The position numbers and the translations under genes are program-made. From Ryuthela nishihirai (taxonomy: Eukaryota; Arthropoda; Arachnida; Araneae; Heptathelidae), in assembly GCA_038380435.1 (NCBI GenBank), contig JAWZYU010000013.1:13033901-13097900 (forward strand): a DNA stretch of 64,000 nucleotides, read 5' to 3'. Every line of letters starts with the position of its first letter. The first letter of the stretch is position 1. Under the pieces are notes generated by a model that saw only the letters and a list, made by a program, of their open reading frames with translations, was not told the DNA's origin and made no database searches. Positions 24,071 through 34,295 of the stretch are shown here, in pieces.

Positions 24071-24359
24071 ATCACCAGTCTTCATCATTTCATATTTATC
24101 CCAGTCACATGACCAGTCTTCATCACTTCATATTTATCCCAGTCACTTGACCAGTCTTCATCACCTCATATTTATCCCAGTCACATGACCAGTCTTCATC
24201 ACTTCGTATTTATCCCAGTCACATGACCTGTCTTCGTATTTATCCCAGTCACATGACCAGTCTTCGTCACTTCATATTTATCCCAGTCACATGACCAGTC
24301 TTCATCACTTCGTATTTATCCCATCACATGACCATTCTTCATCACTTCATATTTATCCC
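24071..24359. repeat. 38-bp minisatellite, about eight units
   Basis: The unit is close to atgaccagtcttcatcactt followed by catatttatcccagtcac. Units start at 24071, 24109, 24147, 24185, 24223 (an 8-bp shorter unit), 24253, 24291 and 24328. Single-base variants such as catatt/cgtatt alternate between units. Confidence 0.93.
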
Positions 24360-24399
24360 TAGTGTTACCCTTGACTAGCCTCTTTAACAATATAAGTTT

Positions 24400-24480
24400 G
24401 TCTCCCAAATATCATTTGCCGAGAGGGCCAAATCATCAACATAATTTAAGATATTTCCGAGTCTGCTTTCGGTGAGGACG
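24400..24480 (-). pseudogene. Small reverse-transcriptase relic with a YVDD-like box
   Basis: The minus strand reads about LNYVDDLALSAND in a stretch otherwise aligned with the YADD region of the RTE LINE (atttgccgagagggccaaatc against atttaccaagagggctaaatc). Flanks cannot be aligned by eye. It looks like an old or related LINE fragment. Confidence 0.45.
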
Positions 24481-24949
24481 ATTTCATCCTCTCTTAAAAT
24501 GATTCCTGTACAAAATTAGCAAACGCCAATGGGGTATTATCATCAAACGAGGAAAATTAGTTTCTGCACTCTCTCTCTCTCTGCTCACCTCTATATTACG
24601 AAAATTATTGGTTGAGGTATTAAATATGGAATCGCCTATACTAATTTGTTCATCCTTAAGACGACAAGCATCATTAGAAACGAATAGACCAATCGTATTC
24701 CATTTTGAAATCCCATTTCCTCTGGGTATGTTTTAGCCACACACTCTTTGGATCACGTGGCCTCAGCTCTCAATGCTTCAGAGTCCATTCGAATAGGAAC
24801 AATTTCGAAACAAATCCTATTGAGGAAGGGGGGGGGGGAGGAAGCAGTGGGACATATGAGATAATATGAAAGTGGGGAACATAGAATGAGAATTAACACA
24901 AAAACGGTGATTTCAGCTTCTCCCAAAGACAGTATGTTATGTTTACGAA

Positions 24950-24992
24950 TCATCATCATCATCCTCATCCTCAAGCAGCCATGGGCTACGGA
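24950..24992 (-). mobile_element. Extreme 3' end of the RTE LINE (about 40 bp)
   Basis: tcatcatcatcatcctcatc then ctcaagcagccatgggctac matches the 3' terminus of LINE copies A-C in reverse. Only the last about 40 bp were inserted or survive, typical of severe 5' truncation in target-primed reverse transcription. Confidence 0.75.
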
Positions 24993-25074
24993 GAAACCTG
25001 AAAATGTCTTCAGGGTAAGGTGCTGTCGAATAATGAAATCCTTACTCCCATTAAATGCATTATTCGAAAGGACA

Positions 25075-25295
25075 TTCCCTTCCGTCGGATGGAACGTTAA
25101 GCCGTAGCCCCGTGTGCAATTCCCTGTGCACGTTAAAGTACATGCTGGATGGCCTTGACGGAAGGCTATCATCTGTCTCCCAACAACTCTTCCAGTGGGT
25201 CCCCTTCTCCCAACCTTCTCTGAACTCTGGGGTCCTTGTGGCCTGGTCATTTAGTCCATTGTGTGCAAAAAAAGTGCCGCTCAGAGGTAACATAA
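25075..25295 (+). mobile_element. SINE-A copy, 5'-truncated
   Basis: Starts within the body at cccttccgtcggatgg and runs to the usual 3' end (agtgccgctcagaggtaaca). The tRNA head is absent. Confidence 0.85.
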
Positions 25296-25393
25296 AGACA
25301 AAAAAAAATAGAAGGGATATTCAGGCTTCAATTTAGCTTTGATTTAGCCGATCTGTTTTCAAAACGAAATCGATTGACCAACATCATGATATA

Positions 25394-25943
25394 CACTATA
25401 TTGCGAAAAGTGTCCGGACACTTTCATGTTAAGTGAACGACCTTTTTTCGGAAAAAAGCCACTAGACATAAATTGGAGATCTCGGTCAGATCTCTCTAAA
25501 TCTCTATTTTCTATAATGTTATTCTAATATTTGAAGAGTGATGGAAGCTGAAACATTTAGTGAAACTTTTGCTAGTTTTGAAAATTTACTTCAAAAAGTT
25601 AAATCACAACTGTTATAACAAGTTGTTCACAATACAAATGCGATATTTGAATTTTGTGTAAGGATTTTTGAACTTTTCGTCAATTTGGGGGGGGGGGGAA
25701 ATGTTTTGGAAGTGTGGTGTGTGATGACATCTGTTGTTAAATATTATAGCTTCCGTAACTCTTTAAATATTAGATTAATATTATAGAAAATTGAGATTAG
25801 AGAGCTCTTGACCGAGATCTTCAATTTATGTCTAGTGACTTTTTTCCGTAAAAAGCTTATTTTCAAAGTTAGGTAGATTTGAATGTGGCTGGCTGTTCGT
25901 TCACTTAACATGAAAGTGTCCGGACACTTTTTGCAATATAATG
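25394..25943. mobile_element. 550-bp TA-flanked MITE (Tc1-like ends)
   Basis: TA at 25392-25393 and 25944-25945. The first 49 bp (containing aagtgtccggacacttt) and last 49 bp are inverted repeats with about three mismatches. Beyond that, inverted similarity continues over about 200 bp (gacataaattggagatctcg and its complement), with about 50 bp extra in the right arm. No transposase frame remains. The terminal sequence resembles Tc1/mariner-superfamily ends. Confidence 0.85.
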
Positions 25944-26750
25944 TATGATTATCGCCTCGGCTTTTAAAAGTTCGCAACTCTTACTTGAAAATGTCAATGG
26001 TGAAGGTCAATGACTGATTTTCATGGTCACGCGACAAGTTTTGCTCCCTTGATATCCGCAACCGAATGCGGTAATTCGGAGAGTTTTCATGCATTGAGAA
26101 TGGCGGGGGACTCTAAACTTGACCAGCACTGAAGAGTAATACATCAAGATTGTTTTTCATTGCATATATTTACAGCCTCTCTTTTATCCATTTTAAAGTC
26201 ATTTTCCCCCCATACCAACAGGTGTAGTGTATCTGGATTCATTTGAGAACTTTTTATCACCAGAAATCAACGGTGACGGCACAAAAGTAAGAATCATTTC
26301 TTAACACGATGGAATTCCTCCCTATTACCTACAGCAAATGAGAGATTATCGAAATCAGCAATTTCAGATGCTGAATCGGCGATATCCCTAAGTGGCCTAT
26401 TCCTTCACCGAACTAACACACTCGATTTATTTCTCTGGGGTTTCATCAAAGATGCACTATATATCACCTGTCATTACTGCAATCCATCAACTGATCGAAA
26501 GATGGGAATTGCAATCGCCATCGCTCAAGCAACTCCATAGAGTGTGGGAGGGAATTGAATTTCGTTGGGGTGTCTGCCCCATCATTCATATTGAGCACCT
26601 GTAAAGCATGATTATTTCTCTGCTTCGTTTTCATATGACAAACAGTTATGAATGTTGGGAAATATAAAGCTACTCGGTAATTATCCTATACATTAAAAAA
26701 GCGACACACTATTGTACAACTCTTTATAAAGCCAATCCTATTGGCTTTGT

Positions 26751-27040
26751 TTGTCAGCGTTGAGATTTATCTCCGCAACATTCACCGCCCTGCCCGCGGT
26801 CAGTAGGGGACACCGATGGGCTTGGAAAGGCCGCCGTCCGTCGGATGGGACGTTAAGCCGTGGCTCCGTGTGCGGGAGAGCCATACCCTTGCACGTTAAA
26901 GAACACGCTGGGTGGCCTTGACGGGAGACCTCCTCTGAGCCTTCAGGGTCCTTGTGACCTGGCCATTTAGCCCATGGTGTGCCAAAAAAGTGCCGCTCAG
27001 AGTCCGCTATATATATAGCTGCATAGTGCCGCTCAGAGCC
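26751..27040 (+). mobile_element. SINE-A copy, 5'-truncated, with rearranged 3' end
   Basis: Begins inside the body at gtcagcgttgagatttatct. Near the 3' end there is an internal loss (gggagacctcctctgagcc) and gtgccgctcagag is present twice around a TA-rich insert. An 18-bp flanking duplication with two mismatches (cctattggctttgt at 26733-26750, cctattggccttgt at 27041-27058) marks the insertion. Confidence 0.88.
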
Positions 27041-27405
27041 CAACCCTATTGGCCTTGTAAACTGTTGCATAATGGGATCCAGGAACACAAAAGATTTTTT
27101 TTTTAAAGTAGCAATCTTTATAACCTGTTTACGTTTCCTCTTTCCACTCTGCCATATTCCCAAAGAGAAATGATTTCCTGAAGAGTCATCCCTCTCGGAG
27201 ATGAAAAACTCTACAACAATAAATAAAATCCCGAAAAGAAACTTTTTCCTTTGAAAAGAAAGAAAGCGCAAGCAATTCCACGTCTCGTTCGCTCCGAACA
27301 ATCTTTATTTTCCTTCTTGATCATGTCTAAGGAGATAATGACATTCATAACCACGAAGAGCTTAGAGTCGTCAATTATTCATAAATGTGACGCTCTTCGG
27401 CGGCC

Positions 27406-27579
27406 ATGGATGCCTCGAGGGCCACTCGTGCCGCCGCTTTGTGGAAGGCCGTCCCTCGCAAAGGGAAAAAGTCCGTCCGCTTCATCACTTGCAAATCGAG
27501 AAGTGGAAATGAAAGAGTTGAAGCACTTCGAAGTTTGACGACATTTCCGTTTCATGGGAAGAGAGGAAATAAAATTTAA
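27406..27579 (+). CDS. Candidate small basic ORF (57 codons), function unknown
   Basis: An ATG in a strong context (cggccATGG) opens 57 codons ending TAA at 27577-27579. The first 30 residues use GC-rich codons in an otherwise AT-rich region and the product is basic (MDASRATRAAALWKAVPRKG at the start). I recognise no family. There is no visible promoter, and an overlapping frame is also open, so it could be a CpG-rich patch that is open by chance or part of an exon. Confidence 0.22.
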   Translation: MDASRATRAAALWKAVPRKGKKSVRFITCKSRSGNERVEALRSLTTFPFHGKRGNKI

Positions 27580-28224
27580 ATTGAGTGATGAATGAATGAA
27601 CAAAGTTACCCCCGAGATTAGGATGTGTTGACATAAGATTTCTCTCGTCAGTAAAAAAAAATGCTTTTAGAAAATTCTATCTCCGCAGAAAGGATTGCAT
27701 TTTAAATTATGAAGCATTTTCTTTCCTACTGAGAGTAACTGAATTTCTATATCTGCTATAAAAATCCGTTTCCAACAACATTAGAAGTGCTCCACAACTG
27801 ATCGATAGATGGCGCCACGAGCACCTTCTATCGTGTAAATATCTCCATCGTCTTCCGTTAGCTGCAGATTCAAATCGCTTTCAGTTCAGCATTGCCAAAA
27901 CTCGATTTCACGGTAACATTAACTTACTGCATTTTCATATGTTGTCCAGTTTTTACTTTCCACTATTAACATTCTATTTTCCTAAATTCGACATCTGTTA
28001 AGTGGTATTTGGATGTAGAAAAAAGTTTTCTGTTGCATATTTCACAGACTTTTAGGGGGATATTTTAATTTCTGCACGTGTAAGAAACCTCTGCCTGTAT
28101 TCAGAGTAGGCAAGATTCGACTTCCACCTTTGCTGCAAAAGGAAAATCCTTCAAATGCTTAAGACATTCGGCCAATGGAAAAGACTTTCTTTAACTCTAA
28201 TACTTTGATGGATTATCCCTCCGA
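27580..28224. other. No gene recognised
   Basis: AT-rich DNA; the motif gatagatggcgcc at about 27805 is the only distinctive string. Confidence 0.4.
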
Positions 28225-28284
28225 CGAGGCCCGGATCTAGAAAAAAATCGAGGGGGGGGAAGGGGAAGACACTGGATTTTCACT

Positions 28285-28494
28285 GCAGTCCGAGTGGTTA
28301 GCACGCTTGGCTACTGATCTAAGGGACCTGGGTTCGAGTCCCGGATTTAGGCATGGATGTGTGTGTCGTTCTTCTGCTGAGGTCCTGCCATCCTCTCAGA
28401 TCTCCTACTGTGGCATATAAACTGACAGGCTCCTGTCAGACCTCTGTGGCAAGCAGCTGCTTGAGGGGGTATTTATTTATTTATTTTTTTATTA
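28285..28494 (+). mobile_element. SINE-B copy, full length
   Basis: tRNA-like head (ccgagtggttagcacgcttgg, B box gggttcgagtccc), body with ctgaggtcctgccatcctc and ctgacaggctcctgtcagac, then gctgcttgagggggtattta and an AT tail. The tRNA isotype is not clear. Confidence 0.9.
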
Positions 28495-28630
28495 TGGATA
28501 TATGTGTCGTTTTTCTGCTGAGGTCCTGCCATCCTCACAGACCTTCTACTCTGGCATATAAACTGACAGGCTCCTGTCAGACCTCTGTGGCAAGCAGCTG
28601 CTTGAGGGGGTATTTATTTTTTTATTATTT
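28495..28630 (+). mobile_element. SINE-B copy without tRNA head, tandem to the previous one
   Basis: Starts at atggatatatgtgtcg, immediately after the tail of the first copy, and repeats the body and tail. Together they form a head-body-body dimer. Confidence 0.88.
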
Positions 28631-28782
28631 TATATTTCCCTTTTTACACGTCTTTAAAAAATTTCCTGAAAATTGCATGCATTGAAAATCGCCTGAAATA
28701 TGCATGAGTTCATAATTTTTCCTTTCTTCTACCCTTATTATTATTCTGAAAGGGGGGACTCCAACCCCTAGATCCGGCCCTG

Positions 28783-29393
28783 CTCTCAACTTACTGGTTG
28801 CGAGTACTGGAAATCTCGCTAAAAAGTCCGTTTCCACGAGGAGAGGAAGCGTTGGCATCGTGTTGACGCATTAGTTCTTTCTAGCGATGTTCATAAGTGC
28901 GCAAAGTTGAAACGACATTAGGCAGAAAGGAATGGGGAATCCAATTAAGCAAAATAATACATATTGCACTTTAAGCTGAAAAAATGGTGAAAAGTTCTAA
29001 AAGCATTTTTGCTCCCTCCCATAGAGACGTAAAAATCTTTTTTTTTTTGCTTCTTTAAGCAAATTTCAAAGGTGATTTAAAATTATTCACAGTAACAAGC
29101 AGCAATTTTTTTTTAGAATGAGAGTTGAGAAAAACGCAAAAGAATTATTATTTTGAAACTTAGTTGAAAATTTCATAAACAATGTGGATAGAACAGAACA
29201 TTCTCGATTTTCGACTTTCTCCCGAAGTCTGTTGCAACAGCAACACAATGTCTCCCAAGTGGGGCTCATTGTCAACAGAAAAACAGTTCGTGTCTAAATC
29301 TTTCTCGTCAAGAAACGGAAAAACATATTAGGAAAAGAATTAACGTAAATAATTAGATCGTCTAGAAAAAGAAAGCGTTTCAAATTTGAGGAA
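28783..29393. other. No gene recognised
   Basis: AT-rich DNA with no conserved protein or element ends seen. Confidence 0.4.
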
Positions 29394-29405
29394 GTTTAAA
29401 ATAAA

Positions 29406-29574
29406 TAATAAAATAAATAAATACCCCCTCAAGCAGCTGCTTGGCACATAGGTCTGACAGGAGCCTGTCAGTTTATATGCCACAATAGAAGATCTGAGAG
29501 GATGGCAGGACTTCAGCTGAAAGACAACACGGACATCCATGCCTTACCCGGGGCTCGAACCCAGGTTTAAAATA
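29406..29574 (-). mobile_element. SINE-B copy, 5'-truncated in the B box
   Basis: Minus-strand body and part of the tRNA head (ggctcgaacccagg). A perfect 12-bp target duplication gtttaaaataaa flanks it at 29394-29405 and 29575-29586. Confidence 0.92.
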
Positions 29575-29589
29575 AAAGTAAAAAATTCA

Positions 29590-30278
29590 AACGTTAAAAT
29601 TTCGAATGTCCGAGTGAGATATACTTAAAAGCAAACCAAGGAGAAAGGAAGAGGAGAGTTAAAAGTAAAAAAATGGCGCGAGGCTTGTGAACAGCCATCG
29701 CCATATTGCACCGATGCATCAGGCGAAGAGTTCATCCCGTCACGTGGGAATGTTTTCGGACGCTCTCTCGACGCCTTCAAATGCAAGACACGAAGAATCT
29801 TTTTTTTTTCTGAGAGAAAATATTTTTATAGCGGCGAATAGAACGAATTCCTGGCTTCTTTCTCTCTTTCATAAACTGAATATAATGGATGACGAAGGAA
29901 ATCGGGTCTTTTGCATCGCCTCCAGACATTCGTTTTAAAAAAAGTGAAGGAAATTAGCTTAAGAACTTGAGCGAATTTTTGCTGATGTTGTAGGCCGGTG
30001 GTCGTTTTCCCTCTAGCATTGGTAGCAGAGAAAGGCACGAGAGAAAACAGCTGTTAAGCATTGTACCTTTCTGTAACAGGAATCATGCCGTTTCAATCAA
30101 TTCTGCGAGGAGATTGCAATTTTTAGAAATGGTGAAAAAAAAATTTAATATTTCCTTTTCAAAAGAAAGAAATCATTCCGCCAGAAAATATATTTCAGAG
30201 CAAATCAAAAGAATTCTTAGTAGATAGTATGCAATGCTGGAACAAATTATTCAAATTCATATTTACATAGGGCAAGAG
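29590..30278. other. No gene recognised
   Basis: Mixed DNA with a slightly GC-richer patch at 29.68-29.80 kb; no gene motif seen. Confidence 0.4.
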
Positions 30279-30280
30279 AG

Positions 30281-30648
30281 GGGGGGGGGAGCCAGTGGGA
30301 AGCGCGCCAGATTCGTTACCAGATGTTCTCAAGTTCCGTCCCCACGTGCCTGCGTTCAGAATTTTCTCCCTCAACCTCCGCTCTATTTTCGCTTCATATT
30401 CCATGGAAAAAAAAGGACAAACGATGGTCTTCGAAAGATTGCCATCAATCCGATGGGATATTTCGCCATGGTCCTATGGACATGAGTCTTTTCCTGTTGT
30501 GTACGTTGAAAAACGCACTGCAAGCTCTCGACAGAAAGTTTCCATCTGCCTCGTAACAGCCCTTCCAATGTTTTTATTACACATCTCTAAGTCCTTGTGG
30601 CCTGGCCATTTAGCCCCATTGTATGCAAAAAAAGTGCTGAACAAAGAT
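30281..30648 (+). mobile_element. SINE-A copy, old and diverged
   Basis: Head agccagtgggaagcgcgcc, then caagttccgtcccca in place of the B box. The 3' end reads tggcctggccatttagcccc. Many substitutions and lost CpGs. Confidence 0.78.
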
Positions 30649-30651
30649 TGA

Positions 30652-31546
30652 AAAAAAAAACATTTTTTTGACCCGAAACGATCTTCTTAGCTTACAAAGG
30701 CACTTAAATCATTTTGTTTAAAATCCTTCAAATTGATTTTGAAGAAACTGTCCAAGAATGTCAAGACTTCCAATATCCATGTGCCGAAAAGGAAATTTCG
30801 TTTCATCCCCTTCCATTGATGAGTCGAAAGCTTCGGTCATGACGTCTATAAATCCCAGCATGGTTCCTTCGTGAATCGTAATAACTTTCTCACATCACAA
30901 AGCTATGCTTTAAATAATGATTTCAAAATCATGGTTTCTTTCTTAAGAATTCGTTCTAGAGAGCTAAAACTAATAACGCCTTTGTTTTTAATCTGTCTAT
31001 ATCCTTCAAAATGGGCTCTCAAACAATTAGTTAAATAAGCAAGTCACAGGTACAAGGATTTTTTTTTTTTTTTTTTTTGGGGGGGGGGGAGTGGGTCTGA
31101 GAATAAGAATTGAGTAAGGTTTCTCAATTACTAAAATATTTCACCAAACAGGAAAGGTTAAAATGGCATTCTGTGCGGAATGAGATTTTAGAGTTGTTTT
31201 TTAAACCTATTTTTCATGTCGGACATGAAATTGCACGAGGATAAGTGTTTTGGATTTCGGAGCCGATAGACAAATTTGAGATTTCGTAAAAGACCCTGTC
31301 AGGGACGTACCACATACATTGCAGAAGACTTTCTCACATTCTTGCACTGTTGACACAAAATGCAGTCTCCCGGTTAAATTTCTCACTAAGTCTTCCCACC
31401 AAGGTCATCTGTATTGGCTAAACGTAACGTGCTGTCTGCTAATCGGCAAAATTATCGAAACGGTAAAGATTATTTTAGATCTTTGTATGTCCAAAAAAAA
31501 ACTCTAATCTCTACATAATGCTTCGAATGATATCGCCTATAAATAG
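30652..31546. other. No gene recognised; long T/G homopolymer tract
   Basis: AT-rich DNA. At 31061-31091 a run of about 20 T is followed by 11 G. No protein motif. Confidence 0.45.
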
Positions 31547-31548
31547 GG

Positions 31549-32192
31549 ACGAGAGTTGTTTCATTTGGTAGCGCACTAAGCTCGCAATCTGCAGCTCCCA
31601 GGTTCGAGTCCCAAGTGTGACTGCAATGAGAATTATCTCTTCTAATCTCCACCCTGCCCTCAGTGAGAAAGGGGACGCCGATGAGCTTGGAAATGTTGCC
31701 GTCTGTCGGATGGGGCGTTAAGGTGTGATTCCGTGTACGTGAGAGCTAGACAGAAGCTGGAGAGCTCTGATGGAAGGCTTCCACCTGTCTCCTGTCAGCT
31801 GTGCAGTGGATCCTCTTCCGAGGTTTTCTCTGAGCCCTCGAAGTGAACTCCAGGCTCGTAATCTGCAGTTCCCAGGTTCGAGTCCCGTGTGCGGGAGCAT
31901 TCCATAGCCCGGTGTGCGGGAGAGCCATATCCTGTGCACGTTAAAGAACACGTTGGATGGCCTTGACGGAAGGCTACCCTCTGTCTCCCAACAGCTGATC
32001 CAGTGAGTCTCCTCCCCTAACCTTCTCTGAGCCTTCGGGGTCCTTGTGACCTGGTCATTTAGCGCATGATGTTCAAAAAAGTGCCGCTCAGAGGTAAAAC
32101 AACCAACCAACGAACCTCGAAGTCTCTGTGACCAGGTCATTTAGTCCAATACAGGCAAAAAAAAAGCCTCTCAGATGGAAACCATCCCAACC
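31549..32192 (+). mobile_element. Older SINE-A copy, split by a younger SINE-A
   Basis: The left part (31549-31844) has a diverged head (ttggtagcgcactaagctcg, B box ggttcgagtccc); the right part (32115-32192) finishes the body (gtgaccaggtcatttagtcc, cctctcagatggaaaccatc). The break carries a 9-bp duplication cctcgaagt (31836-31844 and 32115-32123). Confidence 0.85.
31845..32114 (+). mobile_element. Younger SINE-A copy nested in a SINE-A
   Basis: Starts partway through the tRNA head (caggctcgtaatctgcagtt), then has an internal deletion with gtgtgcggga present twice, and continues to the standard end. It is closer to the family consensus than its host copy. Confidence 0.87.
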
Positions 32193-32262
32193 TATAAATG
32201 AGGAAATTTTATTGAACTCCCTAAAGATTTATTTTTTACGAAACCACTGTCAGATACCTTAA

Positions 32263-32547
32263 TTATTGCATCGGCAGTTTCATCGTTGGCAGAGTCATTA
32301 GTGCAGATAGAAATGAACTGAAAATATAAAAACTGAATCGAATAGCTCGGACAAAGTTTTGGCGCCAGAGGCTCCCACAGACAGATGACATGTCAAAAAA
32401 CCACTTCTCCGAGCTGGGTGACCCCTGAAACCGCCCCGCTGAACCCGAATTGCAAATCTCGAGATCAATATCTTTCTCTACGACCGCAGTACTCTTGACT
32501 TCTTGCAAGCCTTGAAGGGAAAAGTTCCTTAAATATCTCGGAAACAC
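32263..32547 (-). CDS. Candidate exon, unknown protein
   Basis: On the minus strand a good acceptor (attttctgtttcag) is followed at 32547 by an open frame of about 94 codons with balanced base use, beginning VFPRYLRNFSLQGLQEVKS. No known domain is recognised and no convincing donor follows, so if real it would be a terminal exon. No partner exon was found nearby. This is weak evidence. Confidence 0.2.
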   Translation of the reverse strand: MFPRYLRNFSLQGLQEVKSTAVVEKDIDLEICNSGSAGRFQGSPSSEKWFFDMSSVCGSLWRQNFVRAIRFSFYIFSSFLSALMTLPTMKLPMQ

Positions 32548-32559
32548 CTGAAACAGAAA

Positions 32560-33497
32560 ATTTCAATCGCATGTAAATGCAATTGTCCTCAACTGGACAA
32601 GACCATTGAAAGGGTTCAGTTTATGCAATAAAGGCGTCAGATAGGACAATTATCAGCCCACAGTATAGTAAAAGATTCTTTTCAGCTTCTATCAACACGA
32701 AGCTGTATCAATGTATTGGGGGGGGGGGGGCGAACTTTTCCATTTCGAAGCACGATGACTTGTCATGCGTGGAATATTCAGCGTTGAATGAGGCTTGGAG
32801 ATTCCTACTCTTGTCACTTCGATTCAGATGACTGCATATCTTGCAACTCTTCTAACTTCTCTTTTATCTATCATCTTCTCATTAGGTGTCGGACTCTACT
32901 CTGCTGCTAAGCCTAATTTTCATCTTCATCATTAACTCTCACCTTTGTTGCAATGAAAAGCCGCCATCTTTTGACTCATTCGATCAGCAGTAAGGACAAG
33001 CAAATCAGGTAGGCAAGGCTCTCGGCATTTGAGTGTTCGTGTATCTTCAATGTAACTTCTAAATGACCTTTAATAATGACCTTATTTTATTAGCTTTTAA
33101 CATATTTCCATATCTCATTTACAAACCAATTGTTTTTTACAGAATGTACTATAGTTAACCTTTCCAAAAAATTCTTAAAAAATTCAATGCATTGTTATTA
33201 ACTCCTTATTGGTGCTCACCGTAAACTTTAATTTTTTTTTAACATAATTTGAATATCGGTAGGCACGACTTAACCCGGTGACAATAATTAACCCTTTTTG
33301 GCGAGTGACATCTCCGTTGACTGTTAATCTCTTAAGAGTTAATTTTTATTCGGAATTGGATAATGTTTCGAAAAACCTCGTGAATCAAGTAGATAGCGTT
33401 TGCCATGTGAATTTTTTTTCCACAGTCAGTTTATATACGAGCGCAATTTTGACAAAACAAAATTTGGTATCGTACATATTGGTCCAAAATCCACGTC
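32560..33497. other. No gene recognised
   Basis: AT-rich DNA with a 12-G run near 32718. No element ends seen. Confidence 0.4.
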
Positions 33498-33509
33498 CTC
33501 CTCTACTTA

Positions 33510-33894
33510 GGGGCGGGGGTGGCTCAGTCGGTAGCGCGCCAGGCTCGTAATCTGCAGTTCCCAGGTTCGAGTCCCAGCTGGGTCAGCGTTGAGATTTATC
33601 TCCGCAAAATTCCCCGCCCTGCCCACGGTCAGTAGAGGACACCGATGGGTTTCGAAAGACCGCCATCCGTCGGATGGGACGTTAATCCGTGGCCCCGTGT
33701 GCGGGAGAGCCATACCCTGTGCACGTTAAAGAACACGCTGTATGGCCTTGACGGGAGGCTACTATCTGTCTCCCAACAGCTGTTCCAGTGGGTCTCCTCC
33801 CCCAACCTTCTCTGAACCTTCGGGGTCCTTGTGACCTGGCCATTTAGCTCATGGTGTGCAAAAAAGTGCGGCTCAGAGGTAAAACAACCCAACT
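33510..33894 (+). mobile_element. SINE-A copy, full length and close to consensus
   Basis: Head ggctcagtcggtagcgcgcc, ggctcgtaatctgc, B box ggttcgagtccc, body and 3' end agaggtaaaacaaccca. Perfect 12-bp duplication ctcctctactta at 33498-33509 and 33895-33906. Confidence 0.95.
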
Positions 33895-34075
33895 CTCCTC
33901 TACTTATACGCTTCTATAAAGTTCTTTCCGTAGGCATAGCTACGTCTTAGATAATAGCTAAGGGATCTCATTTCCACTTCTAGTCAATTTTCAAGACTTC
34001 AGTGACGAAAAGAAAATTTTCCCGAATCGTCTGAGATTGTGGGTCGTCGGCAACCCAACCGATTGACATCTGAAT

Positions 34076-34295
34076 GTGTTGGCTCAGTCGGTAGCGCATC
34101 AGGCTTCTAATCTGCAGTTCCCAGTTTCGAACCTCAACTTGACAGCGTTGAATTTGTCCCCGCTAGTTCCTGCTCTGCCTACGGTGGGAAAGGGTAACAC
34201 CGATGGCCATGGAAAAACCGCCGCCCATAGAATCGGAGATTTAGACGTGATTCTGTGCACGTTAAGCATCGCCGCTCACAGCAGGTGAAGAAACG
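34076..34295 (+). mobile_element. SINE-A copy, internally deleted and diverged
   Basis: Head ggctcagtcggtagcgcatc with cagtttcgaacctc as B box. After gtgcacgttaa the body jumps to catcgccgctcacagcaggt, so about 150 bp of the 3' half are missing. Confidence 0.75.

Larger units (their letters stand above)
28225..28782. mobile_element. Possible non-autonomous hAT-like element hosting SINE-B copies
   Basis: The ends cccggatctag (28230-28240) and ctagatccggccc (28768-28780) are inverted repeats, with G-rich subterminal sequence on both sides. cagggccggatctag resembles hAT-type termini. I could not find a matching 8-bp target duplication, so boundaries and class are uncertain. Confidence 0.4.

Noticed and set aside
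24071..24359. Regular repeats considered as a CRISPR array
   Set aside because: The units are contiguous with no unique spacers, and the genome is eukaryotic; it is a minisatellite.
12602..29540. Frames sharing AYKLTGSCQTSVASSCLRGY
   Set aside because: They are the translated body of SINE-B, present wherever that SINE occurs.
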